Positions 21,601-29,896 of a stretch of 64,000 bases of DNA are shown in pieces. The stretch spans positions 1 to 64,000 of the forward strand of contig JAIOYZ010000016.1 of NCBI GenBank assembly GCA_021740845.1, given 5' to 3'. The translations under genes were made by a program, and so were the position numbers. The notes beneath the pieces are model-generated. The model was not told where the DNA came from and searched no databases. It saw only the letters and a program-made list of their open reading frames with translations. This DNA comes from Bacteroidia bacterium. GTDB taxonomy: Bacteria > Bacteroidota > Bacteroidia > UKL13-3. Within the stretch, counting starts at the first letter, position 1. Every line of letters starts with the position of its first letter.

Positions 21601-22522
21601 TGGTAAGCCAGATGGTACTGGTTCGGGTATGAGTTGGTTCCCTGGTTATGCAATTAACAAGGAAACTGGCGAGAGATTAAACATCATGTTTGCTGAAGAT
21701 TCTTCTCTACCTTTAGAAAATGGAACAGATATGATTTGGAATCCAACCTCAAGTTATTTTAAAAATACAGCTGGTGGTCAGGATATAACATTTGGCGGTA
21801 AACACCATATTTATATAATGGGTTCTAAAAACTTTAGGACTACTTCAACTGGCCCAGTTTTATACAAAGGACCTAGATATGATGAAGGAGCTAGTTACAA
21901 TAACTTATTTACCCAAATTGAGAATGGTACAAATGCCATATTAAACAAACGGTATATCTATTCACAAGCCTTATGGGTAACAATACCAGTAGTTAGCCCT
22001 AAAACTAACTTAGGAGATTTAACTACCACTGGTGCTATTCCATGTGAAGTGAAGATTAATATCAACGTAAAACGTCCTTATGCTTCATTGCATACCTCTG
22101 CTGTTGATACACCTCAAAATGATTTCACTCCAGTTTACCAGTTTTCAACTGATGGAATTGCTCCAACTACTTCAACCAAAGAATTAGGTAAAACGGCTTT
22201 AGATATGGTTTCAGTAACACCTAATCCGTATTATGCCTATTCTGGTTATGAGGATCCAGGAAATCAATTAGATGCTAAAGTTAAAATTATAAACTTACCT
22301 ACTAAATGTGTAGTTTCAATTTATACTCAAGGTGGTTTCTTGGTAAGAAGAATCAAGAAAGATGATAATTCCAAAACCTATATTGATTGGAATTTGAAGA
22401 ACGACGCTTCTGTGCCTATTTCAAGTGGTGTTTATTTGATTCATATTTATGCCGATGGTATTGGTGAAAGAGTTATTAAATGGTTTGGCGTTATTCGTCC
22501 AGCGGATTTTGACACTTTCTAA
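18686..22522 (+). CDS. Large secreted protein, probable T9SS cargo (ORF opens at 18635; likely start 18686)
   Basis: Signal peptide MNKSSHLLRKTFLALVVLSIAYTGFA; C-terminal VTPNPYYAYSGYE...SGVYLIHIYADG. Confidence 0.75.
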   Translation: MNKSSHLLRKTFLALVVLSIAYTGFAKENIGLQKKSTSPSLLKMGAGCAAATQQKDLDLNNVRTTILNGGDMWWNLQNARYEIPKVESGTTSKHSLFSGALWIGGITQGNLRIAAQTYRQSGNDYYPGALAVDGSASISATRCKYYDKIWKITLEEIEQFSADQLKWNEPIEAISTWPGNGDNASLEAEMLAPFFDNNNNGKYEYSDGDYPSFDYNVSSNIPDMMLFTIYNDKGNIHSETEGIPIGLELHTQSFAYSTSDEINNMTFYRTTIFNRSSETIDSCIFGQWVDADLGNYADDYVECDVKRNLGICYNGDDNDEGILGYGLNPPSVGVNFFEGPRRIIGTDTTEIGLSKFVYYNNDFSVTGNPSRPEHYWNYLNGRWKDGLSITYGGNGRGGTDTASYMFAGKTDPAGRADWTERIAGNNPGDRRFLQTAGTFSLLPGAVNRVTVAVVWARATTGGATGSFNLLKDASDKAYVLYKNNFNIVDGPRVPNLDIVELDREIILNITNYKVTEAYSDSSAGLCADKTKYKFQGYQIFQLKKNATPSDLYNTEEARLVAQCDIQDGSALIVNTVSDADLGQVKKIMVNGEDKGVSHSFRITKDAFSTLADPTIVNFQSYYYLLVAYSSATNCVTDATQYLAGRKMVDGSGLKVWTGIPHKPTPHTQGTELNAVYGDGPIISKIEGIGNGGNALILTQETIDKALLSPYFVPAPSYDKNFGPVMVKVINPFKLPKGNFQLSIIDPTNSTLKADSLNSDSSFWILKNLETEEIYLGETTIGNHNEQVFADLGLSITVSQVGAPGNPDDPNDDTNGFLSATIEFGNPTNQWLVGVADEMIPLVPFNWIRAGNTGTPGFGDPYQHDFADGPSGGKRPIDPRRQYNKILNGTWAPYSLAARAISPQPTFGPAWAATGGYSSDNPLSDLKSVVVVITSDKTKWSRCVVIESGENPATTIGGAAKMNRRKSPSVGKDGKPDGTGSGMSWFPGYAINKETGERLNIMFAEDSSLPLENGTDMIWNPTSSYFKNTAGGQDITFGGKHHIYIMGSKNFRTTSTGPVLYKGPRYDEGASYNNLFTQIENGTNAILNKRYIYSQALWVTIPVVSPKTNLGDLTTTGAIPCEVKININVKRPYASLHTSAVDTPQNDFTPVYQFSTDGIAPTTSTKELGKTALDMVSVTPNPYYAYSGYEDPGNQLDAKVKIINLPTKCVVSIYTQGGFLVRRIKKDDNSKTYIDWNLKNDASVPISSGVYLIHIYADGIGERVIKWFGVIRPADFDTF
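19661..19670 (+). repeat. GGTTTGAACC motif, exact
   Basis: tatGGTTTGAACCca; inside secreted protein gene. Confidence 0.95.
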
Positions 22523-22561
22523 TTCGAAATCAAGATTTCTAAATTGCTAATAAATTGTAAA

Positions 22562-23692
22562 ATGAAGAGATATATTATAAAATTCGGGGTTTTAGGTTTG
22601 TTGCTTAGCAGCAGCACTGTTTTTGCAGGTAACCCTGATCGTTCGGGTGGTGCGGGTGCAACTCAACTCACCGTTAATCCATATGCTAGGAGTTCTGGCT
22701 ATGGAGGAACAAATACTGCATCTGTTAGAGGTATAGAATCCTTCAACCTAAATATTGCAGGTTTAGCTTATACAGAAAAAACTGAAGTTGTTTTTTCTAG
22801 AATGAGCTACCTTCAAGGTGCGGGTGTTAATATTAATAATTTTGGTATTGCTCAAGCTTTGGGCGAAAATGGTGACGGTGGTGTTTTGGGTTTAGGCTTT
22901 GCCTCTTGGGATTTTGGCACTATTCCTATTACAACTTATGATAATCCAGACGGTACCTTGCCAACTTTTAGTCCGCAAGTGCTTAATATTGGCGCTTCTT
23001 ACTCTAAAAAGTTTTCCAATAGTATTACAGGTGGATTCTTACTTAGATTAATTTCTGAAGGTATTCAAGATGTTAAAGCTACTGGTGTTGCCTTTGATTT
23101 TGGTGTTCAATACCAAACAGCCTTGAATCCAAAGAAGGCTGGTCATAAAATTAAAAATGAGGATTTTAGATTGGGTATCTCTATGAGAAATATCGGTGCC
23201 GATTTAAAATACACTGGTGATGGACTTTCTTTCCGCTCTATCAATTCTCAAACAGGTGCAGATAGAAAGGCATATTTTGCTGCTGATAAGTTCAATTTGC
23301 CAACATTAGTTAATATTGGTTTAGCTTACGATTTAAGATTGGATAAAAATGAAAATACATATTTCCATCGCTTAACTCCAACATTCAATTTTAATTACAA
23401 CGCTTTCCAATCTAATGTTTATGGATTTGGTGCTGAGTATGCTTATAAAGAAACAGCAATGTTAAGAGTTGCTTACAACTATATTGGCGACGAACAACCT
23501 TTCCAAAAAGATCAAATAAATCCTTTGTATCAAAGCCCTATCTATGGTTTTTGGGCAGGAGCTACATTTCAAGTGCCAATTTCTAAAAGTGGTACCGCAA
23601 TGGCAATCGATTATTCTTATGCACCAACTAGAATCTTCAATGGTATTCATACACTTGGTCTAAGACTTACAATCGGAGGAAAAAAGGGATAA
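22562..23692 (+). CDS. PorV/PorQ-like outer-membrane beta-barrel protein
   Basis: Signal peptide, NPYARSSGYGGTNTASVRGIESFNLNIAGLA, barrel-like repeats. Confidence 0.65.
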   Translation: MKRYIIKFGVLGLLLSSSTVFAGNPDRSGGAGATQLTVNPYARSSGYGGTNTASVRGIESFNLNIAGLAYTEKTEVVFSRMSYLQGAGVNINNFGIAQALGENGDGGVLGLGFASWDFGTIPITTYDNPDGTLPTFSPQVLNIGASYSKKFSNSITGGFLLRLISEGIQDVKATGVAFDFGVQYQTALNPKKAGHKIKNEDFRLGISMRNIGADLKYTGDGLSFRSINSQTGADRKAYFAADKFNLPTLVNIGLAYDLRLDKNENTYFHRLTPTFNFNYNAFQSNVYGFGAEYAYKETAMLRVAYNYIGDEQPFQKDQINPLYQSPIYGFWAGATFQVPISKSGTAMAIDYSYAPTRIFNGIHTLGLRLTIGGKKG

Positions 23693-23718
23693 TAATTTTA
23701 CTATATTCGCATTGAACC

Positions 23719-23754
23719 AAAGAAACGTTCCACCTAAGTGTGGAACGTTTCTTT
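23719..23754. terminator. Intrinsic terminator
   Basis: AAAGAAACGTTCCAC-ctaagt-GTGGAACGTTTCTTT, 15-bp stem. Confidence 0.9.
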
Positions 23755-23783
23755 TATTTTAAACCATTAAAGAAAGTTGATTT

Positions 23784-24257
23784 ATGGCCGAAATAAATTA
23801 TTTAACTCAAGAAGGATTGGAGAAAATGAAGGCTGAATTGTATGACCTAAAATACGTTCAAAGACCTTTTCTAAGTAAGCAAATTGCAGACGCACGTGAT
23901 AAGGGCGATTTAAGTGAGAATGCAGAATACCATGCAGCTAAAGAAGACCAAGGATTGCTAGAAGCAAAGATTTCTAAAATGGAGAATTTACTTTCTATTT
24001 CTAGAATCATTGACGAAAGTAAATTATCTACAGATAAGGTTATGATGCTAACTAAGGTTAGAGTATTAAACCACAACTCTAAAAAAGAGATTTGGTATAC
24101 TTTGGTTAATGAAAAGGAAGCTGATTTGAAAACAGGAAAAATTTCATTTAAATCACCAATTGGTATTGGTTTAATGAATAAAAAAATTGGGGATATTAGT
24201 GAAGTAGTTGTTCCTGCAGGAACCATTAAATTAGAGATTTTAGAAATTACTTTATAA
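23784..24257 (+). CDS. greA: Transcription elongation factor GreA
   Basis: YLTQEGLEKMKAEL, ARDKGDLSENAEYHAAKEDQ. Confidence 0.96.
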   Translation: MAEINYLTQEGLEKMKAELYDLKYVQRPFLSKQIADARDKGDLSENAEYHAAKEDQGLLEAKISKMENLLSISRIIDESKLSTDKVMMLTKVRVLNHNSKKEIWYTLVNEKEADLKTGKISFKSPIGIGLMNKKIGDISEVVVPAGTIKLEILEITL

Positions 24258-24259
24258 TA

Positions 24260-24661
24260 ATGGCAAGCATATTTACAAAAATAGTAAATGGCGAAATCCC
24301 TTGTTATAAGGTTGCCGAAACGAATGATTTCTTAGCTTTTTTGGATATTCGCCCTTTAACAAAAGGTCATACATTAGTTATTCCTAAAAAAGAAGTCGAC
24401 AATATCTTTGATTTGGATCAAACCGAATTTGCAGGATTGCATTTGTTTTCTCAATTGGTGGCAAAGGCAATACAAAGAAAAATAAATTGTGTTCGCGTGG
24501 GTGTGGTGGTAATGGGTTTAGAGGTGCCTCATGCGCACATACACCTCATTCCTTTTAATCAAATGGAGGAAATGAATTTTTTCAATCCCAAACTAAATCT
24601 CACTTCTGAAGAAATGGCCAGTATTGCTACCTTAATTCAAGAAGGATTAACCGAATTATAA
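24260..24661 (+). CDS. HIT family hydrolase
   Basis: FTKIVNGEIPCYKV; GLEVPHAHIHLIPF histidine triad. Confidence 0.95.
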   Translation: MASIFTKIVNGEIPCYKVAETNDFLAFLDIRPLTKGHTLVIPKKEVDNIFDLDQTEFAGLHLFSQLVAKAIQRKINCVRVGVVVMGLEVPHAHIHLIPFNQMEEMNFFNPKLNLTSEEMASIATLIQEGLTEL

Positions 24662-25264
24662 CTTTTTAAGCTTGCTCGGATTTTGAGCAACAAAAGCCTC
24701 CCAAGTGGAGGCTTTTTTCTTGGCCGGGATTTTACTTTTTGTTGTGCTTGCTGGTATGCTTGCCAAAAGTGTGTTTTGCATAAAATGACAATAGGCAGCA
24801 GCCAATCCATCCGTTGCATCAAAATACTGATTGTCGTACTCAAATTTGAGTTGCTTTTGCAATAGAGACGCAACTTGCTCTTTGCTGGCATTTCCGTTGC
24901 CTGTAATCGATTGTTTTATCTTTTTGGGCGCATATTCTACAACACTCAATTCTCTGCTCATTGCTGCAGCAATTGCAACACCTTGCGCTCTGCCCAATTT
25001 GAGCATACTTTGCACATTCTTTCCAAAAAAAGGAGCCTCAATTGCTAATTCATCTGGATGGTATTCATCAATAAGGCCAACGGTACGCTCAAAAATCTTT
25101 TTTAATTTCATTGCGTAGTCATCGTACTTGTCTAATTTTAAAACGCCTAGGGTCAACACAACTGCCTTTTTACCTGTGGTATGCAAAACGCCATAACCCA
25201 TAACTGTTGTTCCTGGGTCAATGCCTAAAATTACTCTTTCCTTAATTACTATGCCTTTGCTCAA
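24656..25264 (-). CDS. ruvC: Holliday junction resolvase RuvC
   Basis: VILGIDPGTTVMGYGVL, LAIEAPFFGKN; 6-bp convergent overlap with HIT gene. Confidence 0.95.
   Translation of the reverse strand: MSKGIVIKERVILGIDPGTTVMGYGVLHTTGKKAVVLTLGVLKLDKYDDYAMKLKKIFERTVGLIDEYHPDELAIEAPFFGKNVQSMLKLGRAQGVAIAAAMSRELSVVEYAPKKIKQSITGNGNASKEQVASLLQKQLKFEYDNQYFDATDGLAAAYCHFMQNTLLASIPASTTKSKIPAKKKASTWEAFVAQNPSKLKKL
24692..24718 (+). terminator. Intrinsic terminator for the HIT gene embedded in the 3' coding region of ruvC
   Basis: AAAAGCCTCC-caagt-GGAGGCTTTTTT. Confidence 0.8.
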
Positions 25265-25326
25265 AATCTGATTTGGTTTAGGGAGTTTGTATGCCTTATT
25301 TTGTCAAACTTAGTTAATACCAACAA

Positions 25327-26271
25327 TTGTTTCAAAAAAACACATACCAAAAGCTTATTCAATTTACAAAAATTGCTTTAATACTGATTCTTACCACCTT
25401 TGTTTTCTACAAATTAGTGTATGCATATCATTATGATAATTTATTTGCACAATTTGAATTAAGAGAGCATTTGGGTTCACCCTTTTTAATAATTGCAACC
25501 CTATTGTTAGTGGTTTTTAATTGGGGTATAGAATCTATAAAGTGGAGAATTCTAATAAATCGGTTTGAACCAATCTCGCTGAATACTGCAATTAAAGCGG
25601 TTTTGAGTGGAGTTACCTTGAGCATAATTACTCCTAATCAACTTGGTGATTTTGCAGGACGGGTAATTCACCTAGAAGTGCTAAATAAAATTAAAGGGAC
25701 TTTGGTTACAGTTATTGGTCATACCGCTCAAGTTTTGGTAACTCTTTTCTTTGGTTTTTTTGCCTTGGCTTATTTTAGTAGCCATTTTTACCATGAAGAT
25801 TTTTGGATTCCTTTTGCGGCAGTTTTATTGCCCATTTTGGTTTTTTTGTATATCAATCTTACAGGTTTATATAATTGGATGAACCGATTTTCGTGGGTTC
25901 GTAAATTTGAAAAATATATTGAGGTTTTTGGCGCTTATTCTAAAATGGAATTGGCCAAAATATTAGCCTTATCTATTTTGAGATACTTGGTATTCTTGTT
26001 TCAATACTATCTTTTGTTGAAATACTTTCAGGTTCAAATTAGCATACTACCGGCTTTGGCTTGCATAGTGGCTACGTTTTGTGTTCAATCTATGGTGCCT
26101 TCCTTTTTGTTATTAGAAATTGGTTTAAGAGGGGCAAGTGCCTTGGCATTTTTTACCTTATTCTCGGTTCAACCCGAAAATATTTTATTGGCCGCTTATA
26201 GCCTTTGGATTATTAATATGTTAATACCAGCACTTTTTGGTATGTACTTTATTTACCGTGTAAAATCATGA
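25327..26271 (+). CDS. Integral membrane flippase-like protein (UPF0104 / LPG synthase TM family)
   Basis: Multiple TM segments, LNTAIKAVLSGVTLSIITPNQLGDFAGR. Confidence 0.75.
   Translation: MFQKNTYQKLIQFTKIALILILTTFVFYKLVYAYHYDNLFAQFELREHLGSPFLIIATLLLVVFNWGIESIKWRILINRFEPISLNTAIKAVLSGVTLSIITPNQLGDFAGRVIHLEVLNKIKGTLVTVIGHTAQVLVTLFFGFFALAYFSSHFYHEDFWIPFAAVLLPILVFLYINLTGLYNWMNRFSWVRKFEKYIEVFGAYSKMELAKILALSILRYLVFLFQYYLLLKYFQVQISILPALACIVATFCVQSMVPSFLLLEIGLRGASALAFFTLFSVQPENILLAAYSLWIINMLIPALFGMYFIYRVKS
25562..25571 (+). repeat. GGTTTGAACC motif, exact
   Basis: atcGGTTTGAACCaa; inside flippase-like gene. Confidence 0.95.
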
Positions 26272-27401
26272 TAAGCTGGGAATATATTTGCCTCTTTTTA
26301 GCTATTGGATATGCCTTGCTTATTCTAATTTATTTTGTTGGCTGGTTACTAATTCGTGAGCGCAAGAAATTGGTTCAAACCGAACCCAAAAACAAGTTTA
26401 CAATTTTGATACCTGCCAGAAATGAGGCGGAACAAATTGGAGCCTGTTTAAACGATATCCTCAAGCAAAATTACCCTCCAAATTTATTTGAAATAGTTGT
26501 AATTAACGACCATTCAACGGATACCACTGAGGCTATAATTAGGGAGTGGATGGGTAAAGAAAATGGTGCAGGAATAAGATTGATTAACTCTAGCGAAATG
26601 CAGGTTAATGGTAAGAAAGAAAGCATTTCTATGGCAATTGAATTGGCCAATAATCCATATATTATTTTAACGGACGCCGACTGCACTAGAGGGAAAAATT
26701 GGTTGCAAAGTATTGACTCTTACTTGCAGGAAAAATCTGTAAAAATGCTCTATGCTCCAGTTTGTTTTGGTGCTAATAATGTATTTGAAAAAATTCAATC
26801 ATTGGAGTTTGCTGGCTTGGTTGGAATAGGAGGGGCAGCCATTCGATTGAAAAATCCCAATATGTGTAGCGCTGCCAATTTAATTTTTACTAAAGAGGCG
26901 TTTTTGTCTGTAAATGGGTATCAAGATAATGCACATATTGCTAGTGGCGACGATGAGTTTTTGCTGCATAAAATATTTAAGAAATTTCCCAATGAGGTCT
27001 TCTTTTTAAAAGACAAAGAAGCTATTGTTTATACTTCGCCTAATGCCTCTGTAGAGCAATTGTCACAACAACGCAGGCGCTGGGTTTCTAAGAGTACAAA
27101 ATACGAGGAACGCTATATTACTGCTATTTTAGTGGGTGCTTATTTTTATAATTTAAGCATGTTGCTCAATTTTGTTTTAGGGTTCTTTATGCCAGGCCTT
27201 TTCTTTATTCTAGGCATTCAATTAGGAATTAAAATTCTAGTAGAAGGAATGTTTTTATTTTCCGTTCTGAGTTTCTTTGAACAAAGAAAATTAATATTTT
27301 TAATCTTGTTGGCAGAACCTTTTCACATATTATATGTCATAATAATTGGCATTTGGGCCAATACACAAACTTATACTTGGAAGGAGAGAGAATTGAAATG
27401 A
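26268..27401 (+). CDS. Glycosyltransferase family 2, membrane-anchored
   Basis: TILIPARNEAEQI, VINDHSTDTT, LTDADC, QQRRRWVSK. Confidence 0.92.
   Translation: MISWEYICLFLAIGYALLILIYFVGWLLIRERKKLVQTEPKNKFTILIPARNEAEQIGACLNDILKQNYPPNLFEIVVINDHSTDTTEAIIREWMGKENGAGIRLINSSEMQVNGKKESISMAIELANNPYIILTDADCTRGKNWLQSIDSYLQEKSVKMLYAPVCFGANNVFEKIQSLEFAGLVGIGGAAIRLKNPNMCSAANLIFTKEAFLSVNGYQDNAHIASGDDEFLLHKIFKKFPNEVFFLKDKEAIVYTSPNASVEQLSQQRRRWVSKSTKYEERYITAILVGAYFYNLSMLLNFVLGFFMPGLFFILGIQLGIKILVEGMFLFSVLSFFEQRKLIFLILLAEPFHILYVIIIGIWANTQTYTWKERELK
26372..26381 (-). repeat. GGTTTGAACC motif, exact
   Basis: ttGGTTCAAACCgaa on +; inside glycosyltransferase gene. Confidence 0.95.
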
Positions 27402-27673
27402 TACCTGAATTAGACGATATAGAATTTGAAATATTAAACTGCTTGTATTTTGTAGAGCCCTTTGAAAAAATACTTGAAGAAGTTGATTTTCCAGCCAATG
27501 TAGTTGCCGATGTTTTAAAGACATTAATTCATAAGAAAATGGTGGTGGCCATGTTTTGGGACGAGAAAATACAAGACTACAAACGCAGTTTTATTTACGA
27601 TTCGGACAATATGAATTCTTATAGCTATTTGGCTACTAAGGAAGGTTTGTTGGCGCACAATTCTAGAGGATAA
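27398..27673 (+). CDS. Small conserved hypothetical protein (likely start 27398)
   Basis: MIPELDDIEFEILNCLYF; ATGA-type overlap with upstream gene. Confidence 0.7.
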   Translation: MIPELDDIEFEILNCLYFVEPFEKILEEVDFPANVVADVLKTLIHKKMVVAMFWDEKIQDYKRSFIYDSDNMNSYSYLATKEGLLAHNSRG

Positions 27674-27675
27674 GC

Positions 27676-28404
27676 ATGCTAAAAAAATGCAGAGGAATTG
27701 TTTTAAGTACTGTTAACTATTCAGAAAACAGTGTGGTCTTAAAATGCTATACCGATGCCTTTGGATTGCAAACCTATATGATAAATGGAGTTAAAGGGAA
27801 AAAGGGAGGAATAAGACCTTCTCAATTAATGCCTTTAAGTATTTTGGAGTTGGAGGTTTACCATCAACAAAATAAAAATCTCCAGCGTATCAAAGAATTA
27901 AAGTGTGTTCCACAATTGCATAACCTACATTTTGTAATGGCAAAAAGTAGTGTGGCTCTTTTTATGGCCGAATTGCTCAACCGTAGCTTGCGAGAAGAAT
28001 CAGAGTTAGATGAAAACCTATTTGAATTTCTTTTTCACTCTATTCAAATAGTGGATTTAACTGAGGAAAATTTGAGTCATTTCCCCGTGTTTTTTATGTT
28101 GCAATTGAGCAAATACCTTGGCTTTTATCCTAAAGATAATTACAGTGAAACTTTAACAGATTTTAGTTTAATGGAAGGCTTGTTTATGGCCAATTCTCCA
28201 AATACTCCAGATTATTGCAAAGGCGCTTATGGTTTCGGTTTGAACCAATTTATTCATACAGATTTTGATAATTTTCATACCTTAAAGATTCCTGCCGACG
28301 TTAGGAAAGTATTGTTGGATAAAATGGTTCGCTATTTTCAATTGCATTTGATGTTATTTGGTGAATTAAAATCGCCAAGAGTTTTACATGAAGTGTTAAG
28401 TTAA
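27676..28404 (+). CDS. recO: DNA repair protein RecO
   Basis: KCRGIVLSTVNYSENSVVLKCYTDAFGLQTYMINGVKG. Confidence 0.92.
   Translation: MLKKCRGIVLSTVNYSENSVVLKCYTDAFGLQTYMINGVKGKKGGIRPSQLMPLSILELEVYHQQNKNLQRIKELKCVPQLHNLHFVMAKSSVALFMAELLNRSLREESELDENLFEFLFHSIQIVDLTEENLSHFPVFFMLQLSKYLGFYPKDNYSETLTDFSLMEGLFMANSPNTPDYCKGAYGFGLNQFIHTDFDNFHTLKIPADVRKVLLDKMVRYFQLHLMLFGELKSPRVLHEVLS
28237..28246 (+). repeat. GGTTTGAACC motif, exact
   Basis: ttcGGTTTGAACCaa; inside recO. Confidence 0.95.
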
Positions 28405-28452
28405 TGCCTTAATTTTAGCCTATTTTTACCAGCGTATTTTATTGATTTTATC

Positions 28453-29367
28453 ATGAAAAAGATCCTCATATTGTTACTTACTGTATTTTACTTTTTGAAC
28501 CCAATTTTGGCTCAAAAAGAAATAACGGATGCCAATCTTGTTGGTAAATTGGTAAGGTTCGAGAATTTTCCAAGTAGATATGTGGATTGCAGAAATGTTG
28601 ATGTTTGGTTTCCTCCCAATTTTGATGCTAGCGGTATTACCAAATATTCCGTTTTGTATATGCACGATGGGCAGAATTTGTTTCTTCCAGGGTTTTCATT
28701 TGGAGGACAAGAATGGGGGATAGATGAAACCATGGATAGTTTAATGCGTTTAGGTTTGATCCGAAAAACCATTGTTGTTGGTATTTGGAATACCTCAAAT
28801 CGATTTATAGAATACAATCCGGAGGATGCATTTAAACAATTGGATAGTTTAAATAAGGCTAAACTTGCCGTTGAAAGAAGTGGAACCACACTTGCCAATA
28901 ATTACCTTAAATTTATTTTTGAAGAAATAAAACCCTTTATAGATTCAACTTATCCTACCAAACCAGAACCAAGAAATACTTATATGATGGGATCGAGCAT
29001 GGGTGGTTTAATTTCTCTTTATGCTTTGTGTAAGAACTCTGATCTTTTACGCGGTGTAGCTTGCCTATCTACTCATTGGCCATTAAGTTTAAAGGAAAAT
29101 AATGGAGCAATTGCCAACTCCTATATCAGTTATTTTTCTAACCATTTGCCAAATCCCAAGCAACATAAACTCTATTTCGATCACGGTACAACAACTCTTG
29201 ATGCTTGGTATGGAATCCATCAATTGGAAATGGATTCTATGTGCAAAGAAAATGGATATGTTAGTCAGAAGGAATTTATGAGTTTGGTATTTGAAGATGC
29301 ACCTCATAATGAAATAGCTTGGCGGGCTCGCGTTGCAATTCCTCTAAAGTTTTTACTTCAACCTTAA
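28453..29367 (+). CDS. Alpha/beta-hydrolase esterase (paralogue of 2251-3660 without T9SS tail)
   Basis: YSVLYMHDGQNLFL, GSSMGGLISLYAL, signal peptide. Confidence 0.8.
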   Translation: MKKILILLLTVFYFLNPILAQKEITDANLVGKLVRFENFPSRYVDCRNVDVWFPPNFDASGITKYSVLYMHDGQNLFLPGFSFGGQEWGIDETMDSLMRLGLIRKTIVVGIWNTSNRFIEYNPEDAFKQLDSLNKAKLAVERSGTTLANNYLKFIFEEIKPFIDSTYPTKPEPRNTYMMGSSMGGLISLYALCKNSDLLRGVACLSTHWPLSLKENNGAIANSYISYFSNHLPNPKQHKLYFDHGTTTLDAWYGIHQLEMDSMCKENGYVSQKEFMSLVFEDAPHNEIAWRARVAIPLKFLLQP

Positions 29368-29370
29368 TGA

Positions 29371-29805
29371 ATGAAACCAATAGTAGGAATAGTGCTCATT
29401 TGTGGATTGTTCTCTTGTAAACATCCTCCATTTAGTCTCAATTACCGCGATAAGAAAGATCAATTACAGGGTAGATGGAAGGTTTATTATCCAGATACCA
29501 AACAAGTTTATTATAAGGGAAGGTATAAAAATAATATCCCCAAAAAGATTACCTATTTCTACAGGGAGGGTTCGGTTTATCGAAAGGAATATTTTAGTGG
29601 AAAAGGAAATATTCATACAATTTTCTATCACCCTAATGGAAAAATAGAGTTGGAGGGAGATGCCAGTTTGGTTCAAAACAAAGATACTTCTCTCTACCAA
29701 TGGCAAGGGCCTTGGCAAAAATACGATAGCACAGGCAAGCATATAGAAGAACAAACTTATATTCGCGGTCAACTTATTTGGGTCAGAAAAATAACCCCAA
29801 ATTGA
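29371..29805 (+). CDS. Lipoprotein with MORN-like repeats
   Basis: GLFSC lipobox; QGRWKVYYPDTKQVYYKGRYKNNIPKKITYFYREG. Confidence 0.6.
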   Translation: MKPIVGIVLICGLFSCKHPPFSLNYRDKKDQLQGRWKVYYPDTKQVYYKGRYKNNIPKKITYFYREGSVYRKEYFSGKGNIHTIFYHPNGKIELEGDASLVQNKDTSLYQWQGPWQKYDSTGKHIEEQTYIRGQLIWVRKITPN

Positions 29806-29844
29806 TGCACCAATTTAGGTTAATGCACCAGAATTAAGCAATAA

Positions 29845-29881
29845 AAAAAGCCCAACACAATTTGCATGTGTTGGGCTTTTT
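29845..29881. terminator. Bidirectional intrinsic terminator between convergent genes
   Basis: AAAAAGCCCAACACA ... TGTGTTGGGCTTTTT. Confidence 0.92.
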
Positions 29882-29896
29882 AATGAATTATTGAAT

